Notes under the pieces: model-generated
What the model was told of the DNA's origin: nothing
Databases searched by the model: none
The model's input: only the letters and a program-made list of their open reading frames with translations
Position numbers and translations under genes: made by a program
DNA from: Vicinamibacterales bacterium
GTDB lineage: Bacteria > Acidobacteriota > Vicinamibacteria > Vicinamibacterales > SCN-69-37
Reading direction: 5' to 3'
Assembly (NCBI GenBank): GCA_030827135.1
Contig: JAURFE010000004.1
Coordinates: forward strand, 1-64,000
Length of the DNA stretch: 64,000 nucleotides
Shown: one piece after another, positions 23,965 to 33,544 of the stretch
How the letters are laid out: each line of letters starts with the position of its first letter
Position numbering within the stretch: position 1 is the first letter of the stretch

Positions 23965-24729
23965 ATGAGCGCGCTGCAGCAGGTGAGCGACGGCCACAAC
24001 AAGAAGGTGCGGCGCGGCATGTATCTGCTGCCGAGCCTGTTTACCGTCGGCAATCTGTTCTGCGGCTACGCCTGCGTGATGTACGCCATGCGCGGCGACC
24101 TGGTCACTGCCGCGCCCTTTATTGGCGTTGCGGTGATCCTCGATTTGCTCGATGGGCGCATCGCGCGAATGACGGGCACCACCAGCGCGTTTGGGGTCGA
24201 ATTCGATTCACTGGCCGACGTTGTGTCGTTTGGGGTGGCCCCGGCGGTGCTGGCGTTTGCCTGGGGGCTGTCGGAGCTGGGGCGGTGGGGCTGGGCCGCC
24301 GGGTTTCTCTATCTGACGGCGGCGGCGATTCGGCTCGCGCGTTTCAACATCCAGACCGGCGCGCAGACCGACAAGCGGTATTTCATCGGGATGCCGAGTC
24401 CGGCGGCGGCCGGCGTGCCCGCGGCGACCATTTTTCTGTATCCCTATCCGCTGATTGGGACGGCGCAGGCGCTGGCGGCGATTGCCGTGGTTGTGATTCC
24501 CGCGTTGCTGATGGTGAGCACGATCCGGTTCCGCAGTTTCAAAACGCTGAATCTGGGGTGGGATCGGGCCTACATCAAATTGCTGGGTTTCGCCGCGCTC
24601 ATCGTGTTCATTGCGACCGAGCCCCGCATCGCGCTGGTCATCATCGCCTACAGCTACCTGGCGTCGGCGTTTGTCGGCATGGCCATCACGCGTCTGCGCG
24701 GCCGGCATCACCCGGCATCGGAAGGGTAA
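23965..24729 (+). CDS. pssA: CDP-diacylglycerol-serine O-phosphatidyltransferase
   Basis: 254 residues, polytopic. The CDP-alcohol phosphatidyltransferase signature DGx2ARx8Gx3Dx3D is complete at residues 63-85 (DGRIAR, Gly77, Asp81, Asp85). It makes phosphatidylserine from CDP-DAG and serine, supplying the Psd encoded just upstream. The 3' end overlaps the convergent histidine-kinase gene by 44 bp. Confidence 0.95.
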   Translation: MSALQQVSDGHNKKVRRGMYLLPSLFTVGNLFCGYACVMYAMRGDLVTAAPFIGVAVILDLLDGRIARMTGTTSAFGVEFDSLADVVSFGVAPAVLAFAWGLSELGRWGWAAGFLYLTAAAIRLARFNIQTGAQTDKRYFIGMPSPAAAGVPAATIFLYPYPLIGTAQALAAIAVVVIPALLMVSTIRFRSFKTLNLGWDRAYIKLLGFAALIVFIATEPRIALVIIAYSYLASAFVGMAITRLRGRHHPASEG

Positions 24730-27700
24730 GCATCATCGTGGTCCCCTGACCCACCTGGCTGGTGGCGGTAATCGTGCCGCCGCACGATTCCACATTGCGC
24801 CGCGCGTTGGCGAGCCCCAGTCCGGAACCGCCCGTCTTGGTGGAGAAGTGCGGCTCAAATGCGCGCGCCAGCGCGTCCTCCGTCATGCCGTGCCCATCGT
24901 CGCGCACCGTGATGGTGACCACCGGCGGCGTGGCGGCCGCCGTGAGCCGGAGAAGGCCGCCGTCGGGCATCGCCTGGAGCGCGTTTTCGACAAGGTTGGT
25001 CAACGCGCGAGCCAGGAAGGTTCTGTCCGCGCGGACGGGCGGGAGATCCTCAGGCACCGTAATCTCGATGCGGGTGTGGGCGGCCAGGCCCGGCCGATAC
25101 GGGCGGACCACTTCCTGGAGCAGGTCGCTGACCGGCACATCCACAAACGTCGGTTCAGGATTGGCCGCAAAGTTTGCGAAGTCGTTGGCGATCTGACGGA
25201 GCAGCTTGACCTGCTTCAGCACGGTGTGTATGCACTGATCGAAGACCGGACCGAGCGGGCGTTGTTGATCCTCGTGGACCCGCTGGAGGTGTTCCGCCGC
25301 CAGTTGTATCGGGGTGAGGGGATTCTTGATATCGTGCGCCACCTGCCGCGACATGTCCGCCCACGCCTTCAGTTCGTGCGCGCGGCCCAGTTCGGCGCGC
25401 TGCTGCTGCAGGGTGGCCGCCATGCTGTTGAAGTCGGTGACCAGTCGTCGCAGTTCATCCGCGGTGTCGGCGACGATGCGGACATCGAGGCGTCCGGAGG
25501 CGATTTGCCGCGTGGCGCGCGTCAGACGGGCGACCGGATCGGCGACGCGCTGCGCCACCCAGGCACCGAGGCCCGCGGCGAGCAGCATGACGCAGACGGC
25601 ACCGAACAATACGCCCCGGTTGAGGTCGGAAATTTCGCGCTCGATTTCCTGCTGCCTCGGCGCGAGCGGCACGGACAACACGGCCTGGCGCCCCAGACTG
25701 GGGCCGGGCACAGGGACCGACGCGACCAGGTAGGTGAAGGGGCCCGCGCGCTGCTCCTCGACGAACGTCGGCACGCGGTCCAGGACCACCGCGCGATACG
25801 CGCGCGCGGGTGTGCGCTCGGCGAGCACCCCGAAGTCGAAGAGGTCGCGCTGGCTCGTCGCCCGCAGGCGCGGTCCGTCGTACACGTTCACGTCCTGATT
25901 GATGACACGCGCAATCCACACCATCACGTCATCGGTGACCGGCACCTGCTGCAGCGCGATTGTGTCCTCGAGCACACGCCGCGCGACCGTCACCGCGTTG
26001 ATGGCTTCGGTCTCCACGTCGGACCGCAGCTGCTCCCCCATGTAGGCACTGAACGTCAGGGCTAACACGAGCACCGGGACGATCGCGGTGAAGACGAAAA
26101 ACAGAAACAGCTTCCGATAAAAACTCGTGCGCACTTCCTGGACGAGTGCACGGATCGGCGTCTGCGTATGGTGGACCAGTGGCGCGGCGATCGTGGTGGC
26201 CCCCAACAGCAGAACAAAGAAGACCGCGGCCAGGGCCGTGGTTTCTGACAGCCGGGCGAGATGATCGAACACGGACGGTACCGGGTAGCCGAGGGCATAG
26301 ATGCCGGCCCGGTCGTTGAGGAAATACACCCGCGCCGTGCCGCCGTCGGTCTCGCGCGTGATCCAGAATGGCTCGCGCGACTGCTCCAGCCGGGCCATGA
26401 CGTCCGCCTCAATCGGCCACGCGCTCGCACCGGCAACAAACAGCGGCAGGCGGCTCCACCCGTACACCACGGCCTGGATGCCGGGCGGACCGGCACCCGA
26501 CCGCGACGCCGCATCACGCAGCAGGTCGTCGTACGGATTGCGGGCGGAAAGGTAAGGGAGCGCGCGATAGTCGAAGATCACGTGCAGCACGAGCGCGCCG
26601 TGCATGACACCGGCGTCGTCGCACACGCCTCGCTCCGCATGGAGCATGCGCAGTTCCTCCGCGCCGAACGTGCCTGACTCGCCGTAGACATCCCACTCGC
26701 AGCGAATGTCGACCGACGACTGGTCGATGCCGTACTCGGGCACATTCAGCGCAAAGCGGCTCGTCAGGCGACCGTCGGCGCCGTACAACTCCACCGCCGA
26801 CGTCAGCCGGCCTCGCGCGAGGCTCGTCTGGTTCCAGACCTGGAAGGCCGTATCCGTCGTGACACCTTCGCCCTCTGCGGGCTGCTCGACGAGGGCCTCG
26901 AGATACGGGAGGCGATCGATCTCCGCCATCGCGGCGTACAACTCCTCGCGCAGCTGCTCGGGGTGGCCCATCGTCGCCGGACCATGGACGGATTCAATCG
27001 CGGATTCGGTGGCGCGCTGCGCCGACACCCAGACGATCGGATCGAGCACGAGCGCGGGGAGCACCGTGGCGCCAAACAGCAGCAACAACCGGCTGGATTG
27101 CGAGGCCCGGCGATAACGGCGACGCGCGGGTGCGGCCGCGATCGCCGCCACGGCGGAGGCGAGCGCGGCCCCGACGGCAATCGGCGCGACCGTGGCAAGC
27201 GTGGGCATCCAGACGCCGGCCAACCCGAGGACCACCGCCGGCAACGTGATCAGCACGATCGCCACGAGCGCAGGCATCAGGTCATGCCAGTGGATCCGCC
27301 AGCGTTCACACACCCGCGCCTGCAGGGCCGTGGTCGTCCACAACGCCGCCAGCGCGAGGCACAGGCGAATCAGGTGCGAGGTGAGACGTGTCAGATCAAG
27401 CGGAAAGAGCGGAGAGGCCAGACGGTCGAGACCGGCGCTCTGCAACTGCCGGTCGATTGCCAGGCCTGCGGCGGCCAGCACGACGGTCGCCACGACACCG
27501 GCCGCCAGGAGTTCCAGCGACGCACGGCCGATGTGGGATCGGAAGGGGCGGCGCACGGCACCGCGCCACCACACGGCGACCGGCAGCGCCACGGCGATCG
27601 CCATGGCCGTCAGACCCAGCAGAAGGTCCTGGGCCCCGGCGGGCATGGCGGCCAGTTGTGCAAGGCGCCGCAGACCGAGTCCTCCGAGCAGCAACACGAC

Positions 27701-28525
27701 GGCAAGCAGCACCGAGAGGCCGATGAACCGGCCGCTTGTCTGCCCCCGCCGGCGATGGAGCAGGGCACGACTGCCCAGCGCGCCGGCCAGCAGCACAAGC
27801 GGCAGCAGGGCGAGGGCGCCCACGCGGCCACGAAACACCCGCCGGGCCTGCTCGAGGGTCTCAGGCGCATAACTCACCTCGACGAGCGGCCGACCGTCCG
27901 AGGCGACGATGACCGCGCGACCGGGGCCGGCGTCGGTGGGCGTCAGGGCCGACGCCGGTGTGACGATCACGTCCCCGAACGACGTGGCGAGCCGGCGATC
28001 GCTTGTCAGCACCCGCTCCGCCGTGACGACGCCGAGCAGCTGGTCGTCGGTTCGCACCGGTGACACCGCGATGAGACGGAGGCCCATCGTGCTCGGCACC
28101 ACCAGCGTGGTCGGTGCCCGCAGGCCGCCCGGCTGGAGCGACTGCAGGTCGAGATCCTCGGCGACGCCGTCACTCCAGGCGAGCAGCCGGTAGCCGCCCG
28201 CGCCGTCGGGCACGTAGACGGTGGTCGCCTGCGGCGGCGCGTTGGGGAGGCGGGAGTCCTCCAGCCGGGCGAAAAGGGCAGGCAGCACGTCCCGGTCGGA
28301 CGTGGCGCGGACGATCAGATCGTGGTCGCGGGCGACGATGTCCGCCGACGCGCGCAGACGGGCCGTGATGTCGTCAAAGCGGTGTTGCAGTTCCCGTTCA
28401 AGCCGGTCGCGGGCGGTGAGCGCGTCTCCGCCGAACCGCGCGCGCTCCCAGAGCGTGCCGCTCAGGGCCGCCAGGGCTGCGGCGACAAACGCCGCCACGA
28501 CGAGTCGGGCGAGGGGTGAATGCAC
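24686..28525 (-). CDS. Very large NtrY-like sensor histidine kinase
   Basis: 1279 residues. From the N-terminus: one membrane helix and an extracytoplasmic domain (about 25-235); a block of about eight hydrophobic helices (about 236-510); a second extracytoplasmic domain (about 520-770); two more helices and a third smaller sensor region; a helix at 971-990; a HAMP domain; a dimerisation helix with phospho-acceptor His1064 (QVAHDIKNPLTPIQ); and the ATPase domain with N box (Asn1177), G1 (DDGHGM) and G2 (GGSGLGLA). HDIKNPLTP is the NtrY-type H box. No response regulator is adjacent, so its partner is unknown. The length is well above the usual 700-800. Confidence 0.88.
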   Translation of the reverse strand: MHSPLARLVVAAFVAAALAALSGTLWERARFGGDALTARDRLERELQHRFDDITARLRASADIVARDHDLIVRATSDRDVLPALFARLEDSRLPNAPPQATTVYVPDGAGGYRLLAWSDGVAEDLDLQSLQPGGLRAPTTLVVPSTMGLRLIAVSPVRTDDQLLGVVTAERVLTSDRRLATSFGDVIVTPASALTPTDAGPGRAVIVASDGRPLVEVSYAPETLEQARRVFRGRVGALALLPLVLLAGALGSRALLHRRRGQTSGRFIGLSVLLAVVLLLGGLGLRRLAQLAAMPAGAQDLLLGLTAMAIAVALPVAVWWRGAVRRPFRSHIGRASLELLAAGVVATVVLAAAGLAIDRQLQSAGLDRLASPLFPLDLTRLTSHLIRLCLALAALWTTTALQARVCERWRIHWHDLMPALVAIVLITLPAVVLGLAGVWMPTLATVAPIAVGAALASAVAAIAAAPARRRYRRASQSSRLLLLFGATVLPALVLDPIVWVSAQRATESAIESVHGPATMGHPEQLREELYAAMAEIDRLPYLEALVEQPAEGEGVTTDTAFQVWNQTSLARGRLTSAVELYGADGRLTSRFALNVPEYGIDQSSVDIRCEWDVYGESGTFGAEELRMLHAERGVCDDAGVMHGALVLHVIFDYRALPYLSARNPYDDLLRDAASRSGAGPPGIQAVVYGWSRLPLFVAGASAWPIEADVMARLEQSREPFWITRETDGGTARVYFLNDRAGIYALGYPVPSVFDHLARLSETTALAAVFFVLLLGATTIAAPLVHHTQTPIRALVQEVRTSFYRKLFLFFVFTAIVPVLVLALTFSAYMGEQLRSDVETEAINAVTVARRVLEDTIALQQVPVTDDVMVWIARVINQDVNVYDGPRLRATSQRDLFDFGVLAERTPARAYRAVVLDRVPTFVEEQRAGPFTYLVASVPVPGPSLGRQAVLSVPLAPRQQEIEREISDLNRGVLFGAVCVMLLAAGLGAWVAQRVADPVARLTRATRQIASGRLDVRIVADTADELRRLVTDFNSMAATLQQQRAELGRAHELKAWADMSRQVAHDIKNPLTPIQLAAEHLQRVHEDQQRPLGPVFDQCIHTVLKQVKLLRQIANDFANFAANPEPTFVDVPVSDLLQEVVRPYRPGLAAHTRIEITVPEDLPPVRADRTFLARALTNLVENALQAMPDGGLLRLTAAATPPVVTITVRDDGHGMTEDALARAFEPHFSTKTGGSGLGLANARRNVESCGGTITATSQVGQGTTMMLTLPMPGDAGRADA

Positions 28526-28595
28526 CGGTTTGCCGGGGCAGGCGTGGCCTGAGTCCGCAGAATATCAAAAGATGCCCTGCGATATACTCGCGCGG

Positions 28596-29609
28596 ATGCG
28601 CGGTACCCTCAGTGGCCTTCCGTTGCGCGCCGCGCTGAAACGCGGGGCGCTGGTGACGGCGGCGAACTGGCCCGTGGTGCTGATCCGGTTTGTGATGGTC
28701 GCGGTCTACCGGGTGAGTGTCGGGGTCCCGGTGGTCGGCGGCGCGTTTGTGGTGGCGGTGCTGGCGGGCGCCGATATCCGGACGTTGCTCGCGAGCGACC
28801 TTCAGGCCGCCGGCGGCCTGGTGATCGCCGCACTGGTTGGCCGGCCCACGGAACTCGCCGTGTTTCTGGTCGCCGTCGGCGTGGTCGCGGTCGGGGGCGG
28901 TCTGCTGGTGTTTCTGATGCATGCCGGCACGGCCAGCGTGCTGGTCCATGGAGAGCGTCAGGCCGCCGATGTCCAGCGGGCCCCGCTGCGCCTGTCGGCG
29001 GTACGGAGCGCCAGCGTCTTCGGCATCGCGGAGTTTCAGGCCGGCGTCCGCCGGTTCGGCCGGCGGTTTGTCGTGCTGGGGCTGTGGCTGGCGCTCGCAT
29101 ATGTCCTGGTGGGCGGCCTTGCCCTCGGCGGGCTCGGAGCCATTGTGGCGCTCGATGGCACCCGGAGCGGGCCGGCCGTGTGGGGCCTCGGGGTGCTGTT
29201 TGTCACTTCAGGTGTGCTGATTGCCGTCGCGGGGCTTAACCTTGTGTATGCCCTGTTGCAGGTCATCATCGTGACTGACGACTGCCGGGTGAGTCAGGCC
29301 GTGGCCCGTCTGCATGCGTTCGTGACACATGACGCGCGCCAGGTGGCCGGGGTCTTCGGCGTGGTGCTGGCCCTGGTGGTCCTGGCGTCTGCCGCCTCGT
29401 TGCTGGCCACGGCGGGATTGGCGCTGGTGGCCTGGGTGCCATTTGTCGGTCTGGCCGTGGTGCCGCTGCAACTGGCCGCGTGGCTGATGCGCGGCGTCGT
29501 GTTCCACTACATGGAGCTCGGCGCCTGGTCGGCGTATCAGAGTCAATATCGCCGGTATGCGGACCCCAGCAGCGGGGACGACACGCCGGCCTGGGGAGTG
29601 CACGCATGA
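28596..29609 (+). CDS. Polytopic membrane protein, unknown function
   Basis: 337 residues from ATG 28596 (ATG 28572 is also in frame). Six or so hydrophobic segments, many rich in Val/Gly/Leu (VPVVGGAFVVAVLAG, LAVFLVAVGVVAVGGGLLVFL, VFGVVLALVVLASAASLLAT). No motif allows assignment. A TATACT at 28583-28588 may be a -10 element on the plus strand. The stop overlaps the aminotransferase start (ATGA), so the two are cotranscribed. Confidence 0.65.
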   Translation: MRGTLSGLPLRAALKRGALVTAANWPVVLIRFVMVAVYRVSVGVPVVGGAFVVAVLAGADIRTLLASDLQAAGGLVIAALVGRPTELAVFLVAVGVVAVGGGLLVFLMHAGTASVLVHGERQAADVQRAPLRLSAVRSASVFGIAEFQAGVRRFGRRFVVLGLWLALAYVLVGGLALGGLGAIVALDGTRSGPAVWGLGVLFVTSGVLIAVAGLNLVYALLQVIIVTDDCRVSQAVARLHAFVTHDARQVAGVFGVVLALVVLASAASLLATAGLALVAWVPFVGLAVVPLQLAAWLMRGVVFHYMELGAWSAYQSQYRRYADPSSGDDTPAWGVHA

Positions 29610-30865
29610 CGTCCGTCAACTTCGACCAGTTTTTCTCCCGGTTAGGGCTGGCGATGCGGGAATCCGCCATTCGCCGGATGGGGACAGTGCTGGCGGATGC
29701 CCGTGACATGGTGTCGTTTGCGCCAGGGTACCCCACGGAGTCGACCTTCCCCTGGGAGGCATTACGTGACATTGCCGACGACCTGTTGCGCAGTCAGAAA
29801 GGGTCGATTCTCCAGTACGGCGCCACCCGCGGCTATCGGCCCCTCCTTGAGTCGTTGACGACGCTGATGGCGGCGCGGCACATCACCACGTCGCCGGATC
29901 GTCTGACGGTAACCAACGGATCGCAGCAGGGCCTCGATCTGGTCGCCCGCGTACTGCTCGATCCCGGCGATGTCGTGCTGGTCGAACTGCCGTCCTACAC
30001 CGGCGCCATCTCGGCCTTCCGCAGCGTCGGGGCCGACCTGGTCGGTGTGGGGCAGGACGCGGATGGCCTGAACCTGGAGGCCCTCGATGCCACGATGGCC
30101 CGGCTGCGCGGCGAGGGGCGCACCGTGAAGTGCCTGTATGTCGTGCCGAACTTTCAGAATCCGACAGGGCTGCTGGTGGGACTCGAGAAACGCCGGCGCC
30201 TGCTCGAGTGGGCGACGCGACACGATCTCCTGATCGTGGAGGACGATCCCTATCGCGACCTGTATTTCGAGGATGTCACGCGCGAAGCCGAGACGCGTGC
30301 CATTGCGGCCGACGACGCCGACGGCCGGGTGATTTATCTCAGCAGCTTCTCGAAAACGCTGGCGCCCGGTCTGCGCGTCGCCTGGCTGCACGCCGCACCC
30401 GGGCTGATGGCAAAGTTCGAGATTGCGAAGCAGGCGTCGGATCTGTGCAACGGCGGGCTCGGACAGCAGATGGTCCATCAGGCCATCGAGCGCGGCGTGC
30501 TGGCCGCGCAGGTGCCGCGGTTGCGCGCGCACTACCAGGCCCAGCGGGACTGCATGGTGGATGCGTTGCGCGGCGCGTTCGGTTCGACGCTGACGTGGTT
30601 GCAGCCCAGGGGCGGATTTTTTCTGTGGGCCAGCCTGACCGGTCCGGTGGATGGGGAGGCGTTGTTGCCGTTCGCGCAGGCGCGCGGAGTGATCTATGTG
30701 GCCGGCAGCGCGTTTTTTGTCAGTGGCGACGAGCGCCGGTTTCTTCGGCTGTCGTTTTCGGCGCCGACGCCGGATCGGATTCGCGAGGGCGTCGCCCGGC
30801 TGGCGCTCGCGGTCACCGACGCGACGCGCCCGGCAGTGTCGACCACGGCAGAGGCGTCCCGCTGA
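29606..30865 (+). CDS. PLP-dependent aminotransferase, MocR/LysN (2-aminoadipate) type
   Basis: 419 residues, fold-type I. Key features: substrate-loop PGYPTESTFPW, YGATRGYRPL, NFQNPTG (182-188), EDDPYRDLYF with the cofactor Asp at about 213, and Schiff-base Lys250 (SSFSKTLAPGLRVAW). This set matches the stand-alone aminotransferases related to MocR regulators and LysN, which transaminate 2-aminoadipate, aromatic or branched-chain amino acids. There is no HTH domain. The 3' end overlaps the convergent propeller gene by 53 bp. Confidence 0.88.
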   Translation: MTSVNFDQFFSRLGLAMRESAIRRMGTVLADARDMVSFAPGYPTESTFPWEALRDIADDLLRSQKGSILQYGATRGYRPLLESLTTLMAARHITTSPDRLTVTNGSQQGLDLVARVLLDPGDVVLVELPSYTGAISAFRSVGADLVGVGQDADGLNLEALDATMARLRGEGRTVKCLYVVPNFQNPTGLLVGLEKRRRLLEWATRHDLLIVEDDPYRDLYFEDVTREAETRAIAADDADGRVIYLSSFSKTLAPGLRVAWLHAAPGLMAKFEIAKQASDLCNGGLGQQMVHQAIERGVLAAQVPRLRAHYQAQRDCMVDALRGAFGSTLTWLQPRGGFFLWASLTGPVDGEALLPFAQARGVIYVAGSAFFVSGDERRFLRLSFSAPTPDRIREGVARLALAVTDATRPAVSTTAEASR

Positions 30866-31967
30866 TCGTCAGCGCCGCCGTCACCGGCAGCGACTGCCGC
30901 GCAAACGCGTCCACGACGCGCGCCGTGTCCGACACCGTCATACGCACCATGCGGAGTCCCGTGCCGTACCCGGCCGTTGTGAGCGCGGTCGTGCCGCGCG
31001 AGTCGGCGGCGGGCGCCGCGAGTTCCCCGGCCGCCTGGCCGGTGGCCGCGAGCATGAACCGGACGACGCCATTGGAATGCGGCACGATCACCATGCCCGC
31101 ATCCGCCGTCAGGCCGTCGACGACGCGGGCATTCACGTTCTTGTTCCACACCATGTGCCCATTGGACGCGCGATGGGCGCGTACGCTGTTGTCGAGCACG
31201 GCGATGTACACGTGATCGGCATCGGCCGCCAGACGGCTGATGAGCGGCATCTCGACCGGGTAGCTCCAGGTCCGCTCGCCGTTGCCCTGTCGATAGGCCG
31301 TCAGCCGGCCGTCGGTCGCCACGTAAATGAGCCCGTGCGCCACAAGTATCTGCAGCGGCGAGGCCAGGCCCCGGCGCTGCCAGGCGACGGCCCCGTCGGT
31401 GACACGCCAGGCGGTCATGTGTCCGTCCGCCGTCACGCCGAACACCCGCTCGCCGTCCACCACCGGCGGCAGGGCCAGCGGCGTGGCCAGGGGCTCGGAG
31501 ATCCAGATGGGCTCGCCGTCGCTCGCGCGGATGCCCCGCAGGCGCGCATCCTCGCCAAGAACCAGAAGCCAGCCCGCACGGAAGACCAGGGGCACGGTGA
31601 CGCGGCCGATGGGAAGCCGCCACTCCGGGTGGCCGGTCAGCTCCGACAGGGAATGGATGGCGCCATCGGCGGCCACAAACACACGGCCGTCATGGACAAG
31701 GGGCGGCACGGTGGCGGCGAGTGCGGAGGTCCAGGCCGGCGTGGGATCGCCGGTGGTCCACGCCAGGGCCTCGATGCGGGTGTCGGTGGCTATCAGGACG
31801 CGGACATCACCGACCACCAGCCGGACGGCATCCCCGAAGGGGAGCACCCGGGTCCACTGCTGCCCAATCGGCAGCACCGACACGCCACGAATCTGTGCGG
31901 CCGGCGTCACGCGCGACATCGCCACGCAGCAGCCGATCAGGATCGCGGTGGTGGCCAGACGTCGCAC
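30813..31967 (-). CDS. Secreted PQQ-like beta-propeller repeat protein
   Basis: 384 residues with an N-terminal signal peptide (MRRLATTAILIGCCVAM...; a Cys pair at 13-14 might act as a lipobox). The rest is built of about seven repeats of the form VYVATDGRLTAYRQGNGERTW and VFGVTADGHMTAWRVTDGAV, typical of PQQ-binding-like or BamB-type propellers. It probably acts as a periplasmic or lipid-anchored scaffold. It is divergent from guaA with a candidate shared promoter region. Confidence 0.75.
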   Translation of the reverse strand: MRRLATTAILIGCCVAMSRVTPAAQIRGVSVLPIGQQWTRVLPFGDAVRLVVGDVRVLIATDTRIEALAWTTGDPTPAWTSALAATVPPLVHDGRVFVAADGAIHSLSELTGHPEWRLPIGRVTVPLVFRAGWLLVLGEDARLRGIRASDGEPIWISEPLATPLALPPVVDGERVFGVTADGHMTAWRVTDGAVAWQRRGLASPLQILVAHGLIYVATDGRLTAYRQGNGERTWSYPVEMPLISRLAADADHVYIAVLDNSVRAHRASNGHMVWNKNVNARVVDGLTADAGMVIVPHSNGVVRFMLAATGQAAGELAAPAADSRGTTALTTAGYGTGLRMVRMTVSDTARVVDAFARQSLPVTAALTISGTPLPWSTLPGASRR

Positions 31968-31971
31968 GCCT

Positions 31972-31977
31972 TATAAT
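31972..31977 (+). promoter_or_regulatory. Candidate -10 element (TATAAT) for guaA
   Basis: A perfect TATAAT in the 30-bp gap between the divergent propeller gene and guaA, 20 nt before the guaA start. No consensus -35 hexamer is seen at the right spacing. On the opposite strand GATATTATAA overlaps it and could serve the propeller gene. Confidence 0.5.
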
Positions 31978-31997
31978 ATCGGCTTTCCCACGATCGG

Positions 31998-33542
31998 TTG
32001 TTCGTGACACATCAAACCATTCTTGTTCTCGATTTCGGCTCTCAGTACACGCAGTTGATTGCGCGTCGTCTGCGCGAATTGTCCGTGTATTCGGAGATCC
32101 TGCCGTTTAATACGCCGCTTGAGGAGATTCGCCGCCGCGCGCCGGTCGGGCTCATCCTGTCGGGGGGGCCGCGCAGCCTGTCCGAGGAAGGCGCGCCACG
32201 TCCGCCGGCCGGGATCTGGGACCTCGGCATTCCGCTGCTGGGCATCTGTTACGGCATGCAGGTGATCACCGAGCACTTCGGCGGCACGGTCGGCCGGGCA
32301 TCGCACCGGGAGTTCGGTCACGCGGTGATTGAAACGACGCCGTCGGCGTCGCCGATCTTTGCGTCGGTGCCATCGAGCCTGAAGGTGTGGGCCAGCCACG
32401 GCGACTTCGTCTCGAAAGCCCCATCGGGATTCTCGGTGAGTGCGACATCGGCGAACGCGCCGGTGGCCGCGATGCATGACGACGCGCGCCGGTGTTATGC
32501 GCTGTTGTTCCATCCCGAGGTGGTGCATACCGAACACGGCGGCGATCTGCTGAAGAACTTCGCCTTCAGTGTGTGCGGGTGTACGGGCGACTGGACGATG
32601 GCGGGGTTTGTGGAGGAGAGCATCGCGCGCATCCGCGCGCAGGTGGGCACACGGCGAGTTGTGTGCGGCCTCTCAGGCGGCGTCGACTCGACGGTTGCCG
32701 CGCTGCTGATCCACAAGGCGATTGGCCATCAGTTGACCTGCATTTTTGTCGACAACGGATTGCTGCGACTGAACGAAGCTGCGCAGGTGCGGGACCGGTT
32801 TCAGCGATTGGGGCTGAATCTGGTGTTTGCAGATGCGGTCGACCTGTTTCTCGACCGGCTGGAGGGCGTCAGCGACCCAGAGCAGAAGCGCAAGATCATC
32901 GGCGCCGCGTTCATCGACGTGTTTGAAAAGGAGGCGCTGGCGCTTGGTGACGTCGGCTTCCTTGCGCAGGGCACGTTGTACCCGGACGTGATTGAGAGTG
33001 TGTCGGTGCGCGGCCCGTCGGCGGTCATCAAGAGCCATCACAACGTCGGCGGATTGCCGGAACGAATGAAGTTCGCGCTTGTGGAACCGCTGCGTGAGCT
33101 CTTCAAGGATGAAGTGCGCGCCGTCGGCACCACCCTGGGGCTTGAAGACGAGTTTGTGTGGCGGCAGCCGTTCCCGGGACCGGGACTGGCCGTGCGCCTC
33201 CTTGGCCCGATCTCCCGGCCGAAGCTCGACCTGCTCCAGCGCGCGGATGCCATCGTGGCCGATGAAATCCGCAAGGCCGGGTTGTACCGGAAGGTGTGGC
33301 AGTCGTTCGCCGTGTTGCTGCCGGTCCAGAGCGTCGGCGTGATGGGCGATGAGCGCACGTACGAGTACACGATTGCCGTGCGCGCGGTGGAGAGCCGGGA
33401 CGGGATGACGGCGGACTGGGCGCGGTTGCCGCACGAGGTGCTCGCGACCATCTCCTCACGCATCGTCAATGAAGTCCGCGGGATCAACCGCGTCGTCTAC
33501 GACATCAGTTCCAAGCCGCCGGCGACGATTGAGTGGGAGTAG
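31998..33542 (+). CDS. guaA: GMP synthase (glutamine-hydrolysing)
   Basis: 514 residues from TTG 31998; GTG 32004 would give the more usual start [14 protein letters not shown]-terminal class I glutamine amidotransferase domain with the nucleophile Cys in GICYGMQ and His/Glu in [11 protein letters not shown]-pyrophosphatase domain with the P-loop [11 protein letters not shown]-terminal dimerisation domain ending PPATIEWE. It converts XMP to GMP using glutamine. dnaE follows after 2 bp. Confidence 0.97.
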   Translation: MFVTHQTILVLDFGSQYTQLIARRLRELSVYSEILPFNTPLEEIRRRAPVGLILSGGPRSLSEEGAPRPPAGIWDLGIPLLGICYGMQVITEHFGGTVGRASHREFGHAVIETTPSASPIFASVPSSLKVWASHGDFVSKAPSGFSVSATSANAPVAAMHDDARRCYALLFHPEVVHTEHGGDLLKNFAFSVCGCTGDWTMAGFVEESIARIRAQVGTRRVVCGLSGGVDSTVAALLIHKAIGHQLTCIFVDNGLLRLNEAAQVRDRFQRLGLNLVFADAVDLFLDRLEGVSDPEQKRKIIGAAFIDVFEKEALALGDVGFLAQGTLYPDVIESVSVRGPSAVIKSHHNVGGLPERMKFALVEPLRELFKDEVRAVGTTLGLEDEFVWRQPFPGPGLAVRLLGPISRPKLDLLQRADAIVADEIRKAGLYRKVWQSFAVLLPVQSVGVMGDERTYEYTIAVRAVESRDGMTADWARLPHEVLATISSRIVNEVRGINRVVYDISSKPPATIEWE

Positions 33543-33544
33543 GG

